Below, piece after piece: positions 51,958-61,673 of a DNA stretch of 64,000 nucleotides. The stretch is from Hyunsoonleella pacifica (GTDB lineage Bacteria > Bacteroidota > Bacteroidia > Flavobacteriales > Flavobacteriaceae), in the NCBI RefSeq assembly GCF_004310335.1, contig NZ_SIRS01000002.1:186001-250000 (forward strand), given 5' to 3'. The first letter of the stretch is position 1; every line of letters starts with the position of its first letter. The position numbers were made by a program, and so were the translations under genes. The notes under the pieces are model-generated. The model did not search any database. It was not told the origin of the DNA and worked only from the letters and a program-made list of their open reading frames with translations.

Positions 51958-54510
51958 ATGAAAGTAAAAACTACCCCTCATCCAAAATCTTACTCCCAAG
52001 AAGAAGCATTTGAGGCTTCATTAGCGTACTTTAAAAACGACGATTTAGCGGCACGTGTTTGGATAAACAAATATGCACTAAAAGACTCTGATGGCAACCT
52101 GTTTGAATTGTCGCCAGACGATATGCATAAACGCATAGCCAAAGAAATTGCACGAGTAGAAAAACAATACCCCAATGCTTTAACAGAGACCCAGATATAT
52201 AATTTAATTAAAGACTTTAAATACATCGTGCCGCAAGGTAGTCCTATGGCAGGTATTGGTAATCCTTATCAAATCGCATCTCTGTCTAATTGTTTTGTTA
52301 TTGGTAATGATGGTGTGTCCGATTCCTATGGAGGTATCATGAAGATAGACCAAGAGCAGGTGCAGCTCATGAAACGTAGAGGTGGTGTTGGTCATGATTT
52401 GTCGCACATACGCCCAAAAGGGTCTGAAGTTAAAAATTCAGCATTAACTTCTACTGGTATCGTTCCCTTTATGGAGCGCTATTCCAACTCAACAAGAGAA
52501 GTGGCTCAAGATGGTCGTAGAGGGGCATTAATGCTATCTATTTCAATTAACCACCCTGATGCAGAAGATTTTATTGATGCTAAGTTAGAGGCTGGGAAGG
52601 TAACTGGAGCTAATGTTTCCGTAAGAATTGATGATGGCTTTATGAAGGCTGTAAAAACAGGACAACCTTATATTCAAAAATATCCGGTGTTTAGTGATGC
52701 CCCAAAGCAATCAAAAACGATTGAAGCCAATGGACTTTGGAAAAAAATAGTACATAACGCATGGAAATCTGCAGAACCAGGGATTCTTTTTTGGGATACC
52801 ATTGCTAATGAGTCTGTCCCAGATTGTTATGCCGATTTAGGATATAAAACGGTGTCTACAAATCCCTGTGGAGAAATCCCTCTTTGTCCTTATGATTCTT
52901 GTAGGTTATTGGCTATCAATTTGTTTTCTTATGTAGAAAATCCGTTTACAAATCGAGCAAAATTTAATTTCAAATTATTCAAAGAACATGTGATCTATGC
53001 ACAACGTATCATGGATGATATTATCGATTTGGAATTAGAAAAAATTGATGTGATTCTTAAGAAAATTGAAGAAGATCCTGAAAGCGATGAGGTAAAAGCT
53101 GTAGAGTGCAATTTGTGGTTAAATATTAGAAAGAAAGCCTACGAAGGCAGAAGGACAGGTATTGGCATTACCGCAGAAGGGGATATGCTGGCAGCTTTAG
53201 GTTTAAGATATGGTAGTGAAGAAGGGAATGCATTTTCGGTAGAATTACACAAAACTATTGCTATTGAAGCTTACCGAGGCTCTGTAAATTTAGCTAAAGA
53301 ACGCGGTGCATTTTCAATTTATGATTCCGATAGAGAGAAAGACAATCCATTTGTAAAGCGTATTAAAGAAGCAGATAGTAAATTGTATTACGAAATGATG
53401 GAGCATGGCAGACGTAATATTGCATTATTGACCATTGCACCTACGGGTACTACAAGCTTAATGACACAAACTACGTCAGGCATAGAACCTGTGTTTTTAC
53501 CAGTGTATAAAAGAAGACGTAAAGTAAACCCTAACGATAAGGATGTACGTGTAGATTTTGTGGATGAAGTTGGAGATTCTTGGGAAGAATACGTAGTATC
53601 TCATCATAAATTTAAACAATGGATGGAAGTAAATGGCATTGATACGTCTAAAAATTTTAGCCAAACGGAATTGGATGATTTAATAAAGCAATCACCCTAT
53701 TATGGTGCAACCTCTAATGATGTAGATTGGTTAAGTAAAGTGAGTATGCAAGGTGCTATTCAAAAATGGGTAGATCACTCCATTAGTGTGACTATTAATT
53801 TACCAAATGATGTAAGTGAAGATTTAGTAGGTAATTTATATGTAAAAGCATGGGAAGTTGGATGTAAAGGTGTAACAGTATATCGTGATGGTTCACGCTC
53901 TGGAGTTTTAATTTCTAATGAAGAAAAGAAAGAAGACGATGCGCAAAATACGTTAACGGAATTTCCTAACAAGCGTCCCCAAATTCTAGAAGCAGATGTG
54001 GTACGTTTTCAAAATAAAAAAGAAAAGTGGATTGCATTTATTGGTTTGGTTGATGATAAGCCTTACGAGATTTTTACAGGTTTAGCAGATGATGAAGATG
54101 GTATTTTACTACCGCGTTGGGTAAACAGAGGGTTAATTATTAAGAATAAAAATGAAGATGGCACGAAACGCTACGATTTTCAATATAAGAACACCAGAGG
54201 CTATAAAACCACAATTGAAGGATTGTCCCATAAATTTAATCCAGAGTTTTGGAATTATGCAAAGCTTATTTCAAGTACACTAAGACATGGTATGCCTATT
54301 GATAAGATTGTAGGTTTAATTAACAGTTTGCAATTAGATAGTATCTCTATTAATTCTTGGAAAAATGGAGTAGGTAGAGCATTAAAAAGGTACATTGAAG
54401 ATGGTACAAAAGTTAAAGGGCAAACATGTACAAATTGCGGATCTGCTAACTTGATATACCAAGAAGGCTGCTTAACCTGTAAAGATTGTGGTTCTTCTAA
54501 ATGCGGATAG
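51958..54510 (+). CDS. nrdJ: Adenosylcobalamin-dependent ribonucleotide reductase, class II
   Basis: 850 residues. It reduces ribonucleotides using a B12-derived radical, independent of oxygen. Motifs: GSPMAGIGNPYQIASLSNCF (active Cys), STNPCGEIPLCPYDSCRLL (about 301-319), TIAPTGTTSLMTQTTSGIEPVF (about 493-515), and a C-terminal Zn-binding tail CTNCGSANL, CLTCKDCGSSKCG. The 195 bases upstream show no cobalamin-riboswitch box. Confidence 0.94.
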   Translation: MKVKTTPHPKSYSQEEAFEASLAYFKNDDLAARVWINKYALKDSDGNLFELSPDDMHKRIAKEIARVEKQYPNALTETQIYNLIKDFKYIVPQGSPMAGIGNPYQIASLSNCFVIGNDGVSDSYGGIMKIDQEQVQLMKRRGGVGHDLSHIRPKGSEVKNSALTSTGIVPFMERYSNSTREVAQDGRRGALMLSISINHPDAEDFIDAKLEAGKVTGANVSVRIDDGFMKAVKTGQPYIQKYPVFSDAPKQSKTIEANGLWKKIVHNAWKSAEPGILFWDTIANESVPDCYADLGYKTVSTNPCGEIPLCPYDSCRLLAINLFSYVENPFTNRAKFNFKLFKEHVIYAQRIMDDIIDLELEKIDVILKKIEEDPESDEVKAVECNLWLNIRKKAYEGRRTGIGITAEGDMLAALGLRYGSEEGNAFSVELHKTIAIEAYRGSVNLAKERGAFSIYDSDREKDNPFVKRIKEADSKLYYEMMEHGRRNIALLTIAPTGTTSLMTQTTSGIEPVFLPVYKRRRKVNPNDKDVRVDFVDEVGDSWEEYVVSHHKFKQWMEVNGIDTSKNFSQTELDDLIKQSPYYGATSNDVDWLSKVSMQGAIQKWVDHSISVTINLPNDVSEDLVGNLYVKAWEVGCKGVTVYRDGSRSGVLISNEEKKEDDAQNTLTEFPNKRPQILEADVVRFQNKKEKWIAFIGLVDDKPYEIFTGLADDEDGILLPRWVNRGLIIKNKNEDGTKRYDFQYKNTRGYKTTIEGLSHKFNPEFWNYAKLISSTLRHGMPIDKIVGLINSLQLDSISINSWKNGVGRALKRYIEDGTKVKGQTCTNCGSANLIYQEGCLTCKDCGSSKCG

Positions 54511-54532
54511 TATTCTATTATAAATTCGAGAT

Positions 54533-54561
54533 AAAAAAGAGAGCCTTAGGCTTTCTTTTTT
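54533..54561. terminator. Bidirectional terminator between nrdJ and the ABC gene
   Basis: AAAGAGAGCC-TTA-GGCTTTCTTT with A-run before and T-run after; convergent genes flank it. Confidence 0.75.
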
Positions 54562-55216
54562 ATTTAAGAGTACTAATGTATTTGTAGTCTTCCAATTCAG
54601 ATAACGTATCAATCAATTTAGTACATCCATTTTTCAATAAGTAAATCCTATCAGAAACATCAATAATATGTTGATACATGTGATCGGTAATTATAATTAC
54701 TTTTTGTTGTTTTTCTTCAGAAATAAGTTGTTTAATTTTCTCAACATATAAAGGTGCTATATGAGAAAAAGGTTCATCTAAAAAAACAATAGGTGCTTTG
54801 CTTTTTAAAATAATAAAGATCTCTAAAAGCCGGCGTTCCCCTCCTGAAAGTCTATTAAATTTCATGTTCTCGGAAAAGCGAATGCTTTCAAAATGATTTT
54901 TAAAATCTACCCAGCTTAAATTGAAAAGTGAAAAAGCATTTTTAATCTTCATTTGGTTAGGAGTAAAATTGTATTGGGGTAAAAGTGTTGCTTTTTTGGC
55001 AGCATACAGTGGTTTTAAAATAGGGGTGTTATCTATTTTTATAAGCTTGTATTTGGGGTTTAAATTACCAAATGCAATATTTAGTAAACTACTTTTACCA
55101 CAGCCGTTACTACCCAATATACCTGTAACTTTACCCGTTTCTCCTTTTAAATAAATACCATTTAATATGCGCCTTTGTTTAAAATGTAATTCTACATTGT
55201 CTAATTCAAAAATCAT
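54560..55216 (-). CDS. Small ABC-type ATPase
   Basis: 218 residues. Walker A GSNGCGKSS (about 35-43), signature RLSGGERRLLEIF, Walker B IVFLDEPFSHIAP, and the H-loop IITDHMYQH. It overlaps the 95-residue membrane gene by four bases (ATGA). No other permease is close. The substrate is unknown. Confidence 0.88.
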   Translation of the reverse strand: MIFELDNVELHFKQRRILNGIYLKGETGKVTGILGSNGCGKSSLLNIAFGNLNPKYKLIKIDNTPILKPLYAAKKATLLPQYNFTPNQMKIKNAFSLFNLSWVDFKNHFESIRFSENMKFNRLSGGERRLLEIFIILKSKAPIVFLDEPFSHIAPLYVEKIKQLISEEKQQKVIIITDHMYQHIIDVSDRIYLLKNGCTKLIDTLSELEDYKYISTLK

Positions 55217-55500
55217 ACAAATGCTTTAAGAATGATAAGAAAAGGGAGGCTAAATAGCACATCCATAACAAAGAGCAAGGTGAATAATTTAAATGTAGAA
55301 ATGCCTAAGTTTTTGTAAAAAGTTAATTTGTGTTTTGCACTCGTTTCATTAGTAAGGTACCATAAAAAAAAGATGAGAAAAATTTTTACTAGGAATAAGG
55401 TTATGATATGAAAGCCAAGAAGCATCAAAAGGAAATTTACCCCATACGACCATATAAAAAATGGCCTATAAAACATAAAGATTGATGAAAACTGTTGCAT
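55213..55500 (-). CDS. Small membrane protein paired with an ABC ATPase
   Basis: 95 residues, with three hydrophobic segments (about 10-30, 31-48 and 72-92). It overlaps the ATPase gene by four bases. It is too short for a standard ABC permease, but the coupling suggests that the two act together. No family recognised. Confidence 0.65.
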   Translation of the reverse strand: MQQFSSIFMFYRPFFIWSYGVNFLLMLLGFHIITLFLVKIFLIFFLWYLTNETSAKHKLTFYKNLGISTFKLFTLLFVMDVLFSLPFLIILKAFV

Positions 55501-55600
55501 AGTACAACTACTAACGTATAAACTTTTAGATTATTTTTATTAGTGAAACTCTATTTTAAAAAATTGTGTAGCAATGTATTTAAAATAGATAGTTAAACTA

Positions 55601-55621
55601 ATCCCGCTATTGAAGCGGGAT
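55601..55621. repeat. Perfect hairpin ATCCCGCT-N5-AGCGGGAT
   Basis: Eight paired bases with loop ATTGA. The same CCCGCT/AGCGGG stem occurs inside the dispersed repeat at 31394-31409. Confidence 0.5.
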
Positions 55622-55778
55622 ACTAACCTTAATTTATCAACCTTTAAATTAAAAGTTGTTTTTAGAGTACAGAATTTACTTTTGGGTTTTAATCTTTTTT
55701 TATAATTATAACAACCGTTTCTAATCAAATATAATTCATAAATTATCGTATTTTTGATGACTAATTTGAATAGAGCAG

Positions 55779-56855
55779 ATGTTAGATAAGTTACAGATAG
55801 TAAAGCAGCGTTTTGATGAGGTAAGCGATTTAATTATCCAACCAGATATTATTTCTGACCAGAAACGTTACGTACAACTAACTAGAGAGTATAAGGATTT
55901 AAAGCTTTTAATGGATAAACGTGAGGTTTACGTTGAATTGACTAACAATTTAAATGAAGCCGAAGAAATTATTGCTGATGGCAGTGACCCTGAAATGGTT
56001 GAAATGGCAAAGATGCAATATGATGAAGCTAAAGACGGTATCCCAAAACTGGAGGAAGAGATAAAAGTATTGTTAATTCCTAAGGATCCTGAAGATGCGA
56101 AAAATGCCGTTGTGGAATTACGTGCAGGAACTGGAGGGGATGAAGCTAGTATTTTTGCAGGAGATTTATTTAGAATGTATACCAAATATTGTGAAGGTAA
56201 AGGGTGGAATGTAAGTACTGTAGATTTTAGTGAGGGTACGAATGGGGGATTTAAAGAAATTCAATTTGAAGTATCTGGAGACGATGTGTATGGGACTTTA
56301 AAATTTGAAGCTGGGGTGCATCGCGTACAACGTGTGCCACAAACCGAAACTCAAGGGCGTGTGCATACAAGTGCAGCAACTGTAATGGTGTTTCCAGAAG
56401 CAGAAGAGTTTGATGTGGAGATAGACCCTAAAGATGTACGTATTGATTATTTCTGTTCTTCAGGTCCTGGTGGACAATCGGTTAATACCACATATTCTGC
56501 AGTACGATTAACACACGAACCAACTGGTTTGGTAGCGCAATGTCAAGACCAAAAGTCGCAACATAAAAATAAAGAGAAAGCTTTTAAAGTGCTACGCTCT
56601 CGTTTATACGATTTAGAGTTGGCTAAGAAACAAGAAGAAGATGCTGCAAAGCGTGGAAGTATGGTGTCATCAGGAGATAGAAGTGCCAAAATTAGAACCT
56701 ATAATTATCCGCAAGGCCGTGTAACCGACCATCGTATAGGGTTAACGCTTTACGATCTTCAAAATATTGTAAACGGAGACATTCAAAAAATAATTGATGA
56801 ATTACAACTCGCTGAAAACACTGAAAAGTTAAAGGCTAGTGATGAAACTATCTAA
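55779..56855 (+). CDS. prfA: Peptide chain release factor 1
   Basis: 358 residues. It terminates translation at UAA and UAG. The stop-codon recognition tripeptide is PxT-like ([10 protein letters not shown], residues about 187-189) and the catalytic GGQ is in [10 protein letters not shown] (about 231-233). ERFDE-type N-terminal coiled region and [28 protein letters not shown] complete the family pattern. RF1 is distinguished from RF2 by PxT instead of SPF. Confidence 0.95.
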   Translation: MLDKLQIVKQRFDEVSDLIIQPDIISDQKRYVQLTREYKDLKLLMDKREVYVELTNNLNEAEEIIADGSDPEMVEMAKMQYDEAKDGIPKLEEEIKVLLIPKDPEDAKNAVVELRAGTGGDEASIFAGDLFRMYTKYCEGKGWNVSTVDFSEGTNGGFKEIQFEVSGDDVYGTLKFEAGVHRVQRVPQTETQGRVHTSAATVMVFPEAEEFDVEIDPKDVRIDYFCSSGPGGQSVNTTYSAVRLTHEPTGLVAQCQDQKSQHKNKEKAFKVLRSRLYDLELAKKQEEDAAKRGSMVSSGDRSAKIRTYNYPQGRVTDHRIGLTLYDLQNIVNGDIQKIIDELQLAENTEKLKASDETI

Positions 56856-56876
56856 TCCATCTTTGATTGAATAAAA

Positions 56877-57550
56877 ATGAAAGCAGGTTTAAGAAATTCA
56901 CTAATAGGTATAGTTGGATTGTTTATTTTGTTAAAGATTACAGGTGTATTCACTTATTATCATTTGCCGTCATCTTCTAACGAACCTAATTTACCCTTAA
57001 ATTCATATATTTTTGGTTCTAACTTGATAAAACCCAAAAGTTATGATTTTGCTTACTTCAAATTCTCAGATAGTTTAAAAGGAAATACTATTGTGAAAAG
57101 ATTAATAGCAGAGCCAGGAGATAAATTAGAATGCAGAAATGGTAGATATTATGTGAATAGTAAAAAATTAGATAGTCAAATCGATCTTCGGTTTTCCTAT
57201 AAAGTAGATAAGAGCGTATATGATACATTGTTATTCCCAAAATTTAAAGATGACAAGAGTTTTAAGCATATCCTATAACTCAGAATGCTTACCTTGTTTA
57301 TCTAAATACATCTTTTGTGAAAAATGATACCATAAATTTTAAACGATATTCTTATGACGATAATAAGAACTTATCTAAATCAATATTTGGACGAAATAAA
57401 ATTTGGAATTTGAGTAACTTTGGACCAATAGTTATACCTAAAGGGAAATATTTTTTTTCAGGAGATAGTAGAGATAATTCATACGATTCTAGGTATAGAG
57501 GGTTTGTTGATGAAGACCAAATTATAGGAACAGTATTATTCAAATTTTAA
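56877..57550 (+). pseudogene. lepB: Signal peptidase I gene with a frameshift
   Basis: The N-terminal frame (from 56877, MKAGLRNSLIGIVGLFILLK) holds a membrane anchor, SSSNEPNL as Ser active-site loop and VKRLIAEPGDKLEC with the catalytic Lys. It stops at about 57276 in KHIL*. The C-terminal half continues in another frame from about 57266 (AYPITQNAYLVYL) to VIPKGKYFFSGDSRDNSYDSRYRGFVDEDQIIG, the conserved box D-E region, stopping at 57550. One base is missing near 57265. It could be a sequencing error, but as written the enzyme is split. Confidence 0.75.
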
Positions 57551-58378
57551 ATGATAACAAACCAACTCATATCAGAAATCAAAAAAAAACAATCCTTTTT
57601 ATGTATTGGATTGGATGTAGATTTAAATAAAATTCCGCCATATTTATTGGATACAGAAGATCCGATTTTTGAGTTTAATAAAGCTATTATCAATGCAACA
57701 CACCATTTATGTGTGGCTTACAAACCTAATACTGCATTTTATGAAGCTTATGGTTTAAAAGGCTGGAAAGCCTTAGAAAAAACCATTACGTATCTTAACA
57801 CGCATCATCCTGAAATTTTTACTATTGCTGATGCTAAACGTGGCGATATTGGGAATACTAGTACGATGTATGCTAAAGCGTTTTTTGAGGATTTAGCGTT
57901 TGATTCTGTGACTGTAGCGCCTTATATGGGTAAAGATTCTGTTGAGCCCTTTTTGGCATTTAAAGATAAGCATACTATTATGTTGGCTTTAACTTCTAAT
58001 AAAGGTGCTTTTGATTTTCAAACGAAAACCATCGATAATAAGGAGGTTTATAAGCATGTATTGGAAACCTCAAAAGGCTGGGCAAATTCAGAAAACTTAA
58101 TGTATGTGGTTGGCGCTACTAAAGCAGAGTATTTAGCAGATATTAGACAAATTATACCTGATAGTTTTTTACTGGTGCCTGGGGTTGGTGCTCAAGGCGG
58201 AAACCTTCAAGACGTATGTAAGTATGGAATGAATAATTCTGTTGGACTTTTGATTAATTCTTCCAGAGGTATTATTTATGCTTCTAATAGCGATGACTTT
58301 GCTGAGGCAGCAGCGAATAAAGCACTTGAACTTAAAAAAGCTATGGCTTCGGAATTATCTCATTATTTCAAGAGCTAA
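57551..58378 (+). CDS. pyrF: Orotidine 5'-phosphate decarboxylase
   Basis: 275 residues, type 2. Final step of UMP synthesis. Motifs are [29 protein letters not shown], and the catalytic [13 protein letters not shown] (D-K-x-x-D, about 92-104), then [22 protein letters not shown] and NSSRGIIYA. It starts immediately after the split signal peptidase gene. Confidence 0.94.
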   Translation: MITNQLISEIKKKQSFLCIGLDVDLNKIPPYLLDTEDPIFEFNKAIINATHHLCVAYKPNTAFYEAYGLKGWKALEKTITYLNTHHPEIFTIADAKRGDIGNTSTMYAKAFFEDLAFDSVTVAPYMGKDSVEPFLAFKDKHTIMLALTSNKGAFDFQTKTIDNKEVYKHVLETSKGWANSENLMYVVGATKAEYLADIRQIIPDSFLLVPGVGAQGGNLQDVCKYGMNNSVGLLINSSRGIIYASNSDDFAEAAANKALELKKAMASELSHYFKS

Positions 58379-58444
58379 TAGTCTTCCTTGATTATTTAGA
58401 TATGAACTGGTATTGCCGTTGTACTTTAGACTGCAGACAGTACC

Positions 58445-58526
58445 GCGTTAGGGATTGAGGGATTTGTTGAAGCTCCCCGACAGAGGAGGGAGCGACTCCC
58501 GAAAGCCCGACCCTTTAGGGTAACGC
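58445..58526. repeat. Dispersed palindromic repeat, copy 2
   Basis: 82 bases with the same ends as copy 1 at 31365: starts GCGTTAGGGATTG and ends CGACCC-N4-GGGTAACGCC. An interior arm AGGAGGGAGCG pairs weakly with CTCCCGAAAG. No gene is near; it sits between pyrF and the SLC13 gene. Confidence 0.6.
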
Positions 58527-58569
58527 CCAAAAAACAATTAACTAACTTATTATTAATATTTTCATCTTT

Positions 58570-60411
58570 CTAAAAAGGCCATATTATTGGTACTAATAGT
58601 AGGGATATGATAAAGAATATTAAAAGTAAGGGTGCTCCAACTTTTAAATAGTCCATAAATTTATAGCCTCCCGCAGACATTACCATGGCGTTTGTTGTAG
58701 TACCTACAGGTGTTAAAAATGCGGTTGAAGCACTAATAGCTACTATTATCATAAACGGTTCTGGCGAAATGTTTAAAGATGTTGCAGCTAAAATGGCTAT
58801 AGGCGCCATAAGCACTGCTGTTGCTGAGTTGTTAATAACCTGACTAAAAGTTGTAGTTAGTAAAAATATACCGCCAAGTAGCATTACTGGAGATACTGAC
58901 CCCAAGTATGTTACTAGTGCATTAGCTACCATTTGTGCTGTTCCTGTTTTTTGTAGAGCTATACCCATAGGTATCATAGCAGCAATCATTACTACACTGG
59001 TCCAGCTAATGCCTTTATAGGCTTTCTGCATAGGAACACAGCCTGTAAGTAACACAATACCAGCGCAAATTAAAGCAGCCATAGATCCTGGTACTAACTT
59101 AAACACAAGAAGCCCAATCATGAGTAATAAAGCGCCTAGAGCGATATATGATTTTGTATTTAAACTGTCTATGTTTTTTGCCATGCCCTCTGGACTACCA
59201 CATATTACTAGATTTTCATGTTGTTGTTTTAAACTTTCTATATTTTCCCATGATCCTCTTAGTAAAAAGGCATCTCCAACTTTTATTTTTATGTCTTTCT
59301 CTAAAAGTGGTTTGTTGTTTCTGGAAGCTGCTAATAGTTGAATGCCGTAGCGCGTAAAATAGTCTCCTAATTTGTATTTTCTGCCTACTAAAATAGAGTT
59401 GGGGTTTACAATAACTTCGGTCATTCCTACTTCTTGATTTACCAAATTGTTTTTTAGTTCATCAGTTACAGGTTCTAAGGGTAATAAACCTAATCTGAAT
59501 TTGATCATGAGTTTATTAATAGCTTCAGTACTCCCTTTTACCGTAATAATATCATGATACATAAGAAGTGTTTGATGATCTGGAAACTCTACAAACTGTG
59601 GAATGCCTTTGATAGGATTTGGATGTCTTCTTTTTAATCTTATTATGGAAATTCCATGTTCTTTTTCAAAATTCCAAATACCAATTTTAGTATTTAAAAG
59701 CGGTGATACAGAGCGTATACGAAGTCTGTAATAATCATCATCAATTTTGTAAGCTTCTATCCATTTATGAAATGTAGTTTCAATATTCACAGGTTTATTA
59801 TTGGTCTTGTTTTTAGGTAATAATTTATACCCTACATATCTAAAATATACTAAGGCAATTATTAATAGTGGTAGACCAATTAATGCGAATTCGAAAAACG
59901 AAAAGCCTTCATAACCAGCTTCAACCAAAGCATTACTTGCTATAATATTTGGCGGTGTTCCCGTTAATGTTAATAAGCCTCCTGTGTTAGATCCAAATGC
60001 TACAGGCATTAGCATTTTTGATGGTAATGTACCAATACTCCAAGCTGATGATATGGTTAAAGGCATCAAGGTAGCCACAGTACCAGTATTGCTTACAAAA
60101 CCTGAAAGGATACCAGAGCCCAATGAAACAATAACTAATAATTTAGGAATACTTTTTCCAGCCCACTCTACAAACTTTTTACCTGCTAAAGCAGTCCACC
60201 CTGTTTGAGATAAGCCTTCTCCAATTATAAACAAAGCAGCAATCATAATAACCGTTGGGTTACTAAAACCGCTTAGCGTTTCTTTAGCGTTTAATATGCC
60301 TGTTAAAAACAGGCTTATCATAGATAATAGTGCAACTATATCTGGTGTGAATTTACCCCAAACAAATAGTGCAATGGTTATAACTAATATGGTTAGCATT
60401 AAGTAGATCAT
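58570..60411 (-). CDS. SLC13 family permease with two TrkA-C domains
   Basis: 613 residues, about eleven membrane segments in two blocks (1-200 and 420-613) of the sodium/anion symporter type (GFSNPTVIMIAALFIIGEGL, SNTGTVATLMPLTI, PVGTTTNAMVMSAG). Between them are two TrkA-C-like regulatory domains (SVSPLLNTKIGIW, VNPNSILVGRKYKLGD). Dicarboxylate, citrate or sulfate transport are possible; not decidable from sequence. Confidence 0.9.
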   Translation of the reverse strand: MIYLMLTILVITIALFVWGKFTPDIVALLSMISLFLTGILNAKETLSGFSNPTVIMIAALFIIGEGLSQTGWTALAGKKFVEWAGKSIPKLLVIVSLGSGILSGFVSNTGTVATLMPLTISSAWSIGTLPSKMLMPVAFGSNTGGLLTLTGTPPNIIASNALVEAGYEGFSFFEFALIGLPLLIIALVYFRYVGYKLLPKNKTNNKPVNIETTFHKWIEAYKIDDDYYRLRIRSVSPLLNTKIGIWNFEKEHGISIIRLKRRHPNPIKGIPQFVEFPDHQTLLMYHDIITVKGSTEAINKLMIKFRLGLLPLEPVTDELKNNLVNQEVGMTEVIVNPNSILVGRKYKLGDYFTRYGIQLLAASRNNKPLLEKDIKIKVGDAFLLRGSWENIESLKQQHENLVICGSPEGMAKNIDSLNTKSYIALGALLLMIGLLVFKLVPGSMAALICAGIVLLTGCVPMQKAYKGISWTSVVMIAAMIPMGIALQKTGTAQMVANALVTYLGSVSPVMLLGGIFLLTTTFSQVINNSATAVLMAPIAILAATSLNISPEPFMIIVAISASTAFLTPVGTTTNAMVMSAGGYKFMDYLKVGAPLLLIFFIISLLLVPIIWPF

Positions 60412-60690
60412 GATTTCTAAATTGTAGTTAGATTATCGAGTTTATCTTGATATTATGATGTAAAATTACTTTGGCATATTTTTAATAATTATGACTATTG
60501 TCATTCTTTTTAAGTGATATTCATTTTTATGTTATTGTTGTTTTTTATACATAAAAAATACAAAAAGGGAACACGAAAACGCTTTCGTATTATCAGGTTA
60601 CTAAATAAACTTATCTTTATAGTGAAAATTAAGATTTTTTAGGAAATGGTATTTGAATAAAAATCAGTTTTTTAATAAAAAGCACATGTA
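60412..60690. other. Intergenic region between the SLC13 and bshB1 genes
   Basis: No gene. A palindromic site ACGAAAACGCTTTCGT is at 60577-60592. The rest is AT-rich with no terminator of clear strength. Confidence 0.45.
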
Positions 60691-60723
60691 TTTTGACATT
60701 TTTAGAGTTAAATATTGTCAAAA
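60691..60723. promoter_or_regulatory. Inverted repeat upstream of bshB1
   Basis: TTTTGACA-N17-TGTCAAAA, a perfect eight-base inverted repeat ending 20 bases before the start codon. It could be an operator or the core of a hairpin in the leader. Confidence 0.5.
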
Positions 60724-60743
60724 ATGAACAAAAACTATAAATT

Positions 60744-61463
60744 ATGAAGTTAGACATGCTTGCTATTGGAGCACACCCAGATGATGTAGAGTTAGGTTGT
60801 GGAGCAACAGTAGCCAAAGAAGTAGCCAATGGTAAAAACGTTGGAATTATAGATTTAACCAGAGGAGAGTTAGGTACTCGTGGTACAGCAGATACTAGAA
60901 AGGTTGAGGCCGAAAATGCTGCATCTGTATTGGGTGTGGCTTTTAGATTGAATATGGGGTTTGCTGATGCTTTTTTTATAAATGATAAAGCGCATCAATT
61001 AGCAATTATTAGAATGATTAGAAAGTACCAACCTGAAATAGTATTATGCAATGCGATAGACGATAGACATATAGACCATGCTAAAGGTAGTAAGTTGGTA
61101 AGTGACAGTTGTTTTTTAAGTGGCTTACTTAAAATTGAAACAAAGGATGAACATGGTGAAGTGCAGCAACCATGGCGCCCTAAATTTGTATACCATTACA
61201 TACAATGGAAAAATTTAGAACCAGATATTGTTGTAGATGTTTCTGGTTTTGTTGCTACTAAAATGAAAGCGGTTTTAGCTTATGAAACTCAATTTTACAG
61301 TAAAAATAGTAATGAACCTGAAACACCTATTTCTAGTAAAAATTTTACAGACAGTGTTTTATATAGAGCTAGGGATTTAGGAAGATTAATTGGTGTAGAA
61401 GCAGGAGAGGGGTTTAATGTAGAGCGCTATCCAGCAGTTGACAGTCTTTTTGATTTGAAGTAA
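60744..61463 (+). CDS. bshB1: Bacillithiol biosynthesis deacetylase BshB1
   Basis: 239 residues. It deacetylates GlcNAc-malate in bacillithiol synthesis (LmbE-like Zn hydrolase). Zn-site motif AIGAHPDDVELGCGA (about 7-21), then RGELGTRGTADTRK, LCNAIDDRHIDHAKGSKL (second metal His), and EAGEGFNVERYPAV. Bacillithiol is the low-molecular-weight thiol of many Bacteroidota. Confidence 0.93.
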   Translation: MKLDMLAIGAHPDDVELGCGATVAKEVANGKNVGIIDLTRGELGTRGTADTRKVEAENAASVLGVAFRLNMGFADAFFINDKAHQLAIIRMIRKYQPEIVLCNAIDDRHIDHAKGSKLVSDSCFLSGLLKIETKDEHGEVQQPWRPKFVYHYIQWKNLEPDIVVDVSGFVATKMKAVLAYETQFYSKNSNEPETPISSKNFTDSVLYRARDLGRLIGVEAGEGFNVERYPAVDSLFDLK

Positions 61464-61552
61464 TAGTGTTTTTCGATTTAAATATTAAAAAAGTCTTTGT
61501 AGATTTCTCTGAAAAATTTACATTTGCACACGCATTTAATATGCTGCAATAT

Positions 61553-61627
61553 GGTGGTTGTAGCTCAGTTGGTTAGAGCATTGGTTTGTGGTACCAAGGG
61601 TCGCCGGTTCGAATCCGGTCTTCCACC
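61553..61627 (+). tRNA. tRNA-His (anticodon GTG)
   Basis: Cloverleaf: D stem GCTC/GAGC, anticodon stem TTGGT/ACCAA around TTGTGGT with anticodon GTG, T stem GCCGG/CCGGT with TTCGAAT. The extra G at position -1 typical of tRNA-His is present (61553). The acceptor stem as read has two adjacent U-U mismatches at positions 5-68 and 6-67. CCA is not encoded. Confidence 0.95.
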
Positions 61628-61637
61628 CAAAAGTAAA

Positions 61638-61667
61638 AGCCTTTCAATTTCTTGAAAGGCTTTTTTT
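61638..61667 (+). terminator. Rho-independent terminator after tRNA-His
   Basis: AGCCTTTCAA-TTTC-TTGAAAGGCT followed by seven T. Confidence 0.85.
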
Positions 61668-61673
61668 GTTTTG

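Noticed and set aside
55540-55728. 62-residue open frame (minus)
   Set aside because: Basic, low-complexity composition; contains a hairpin repeat (55601-55621). No evidence of a gene.
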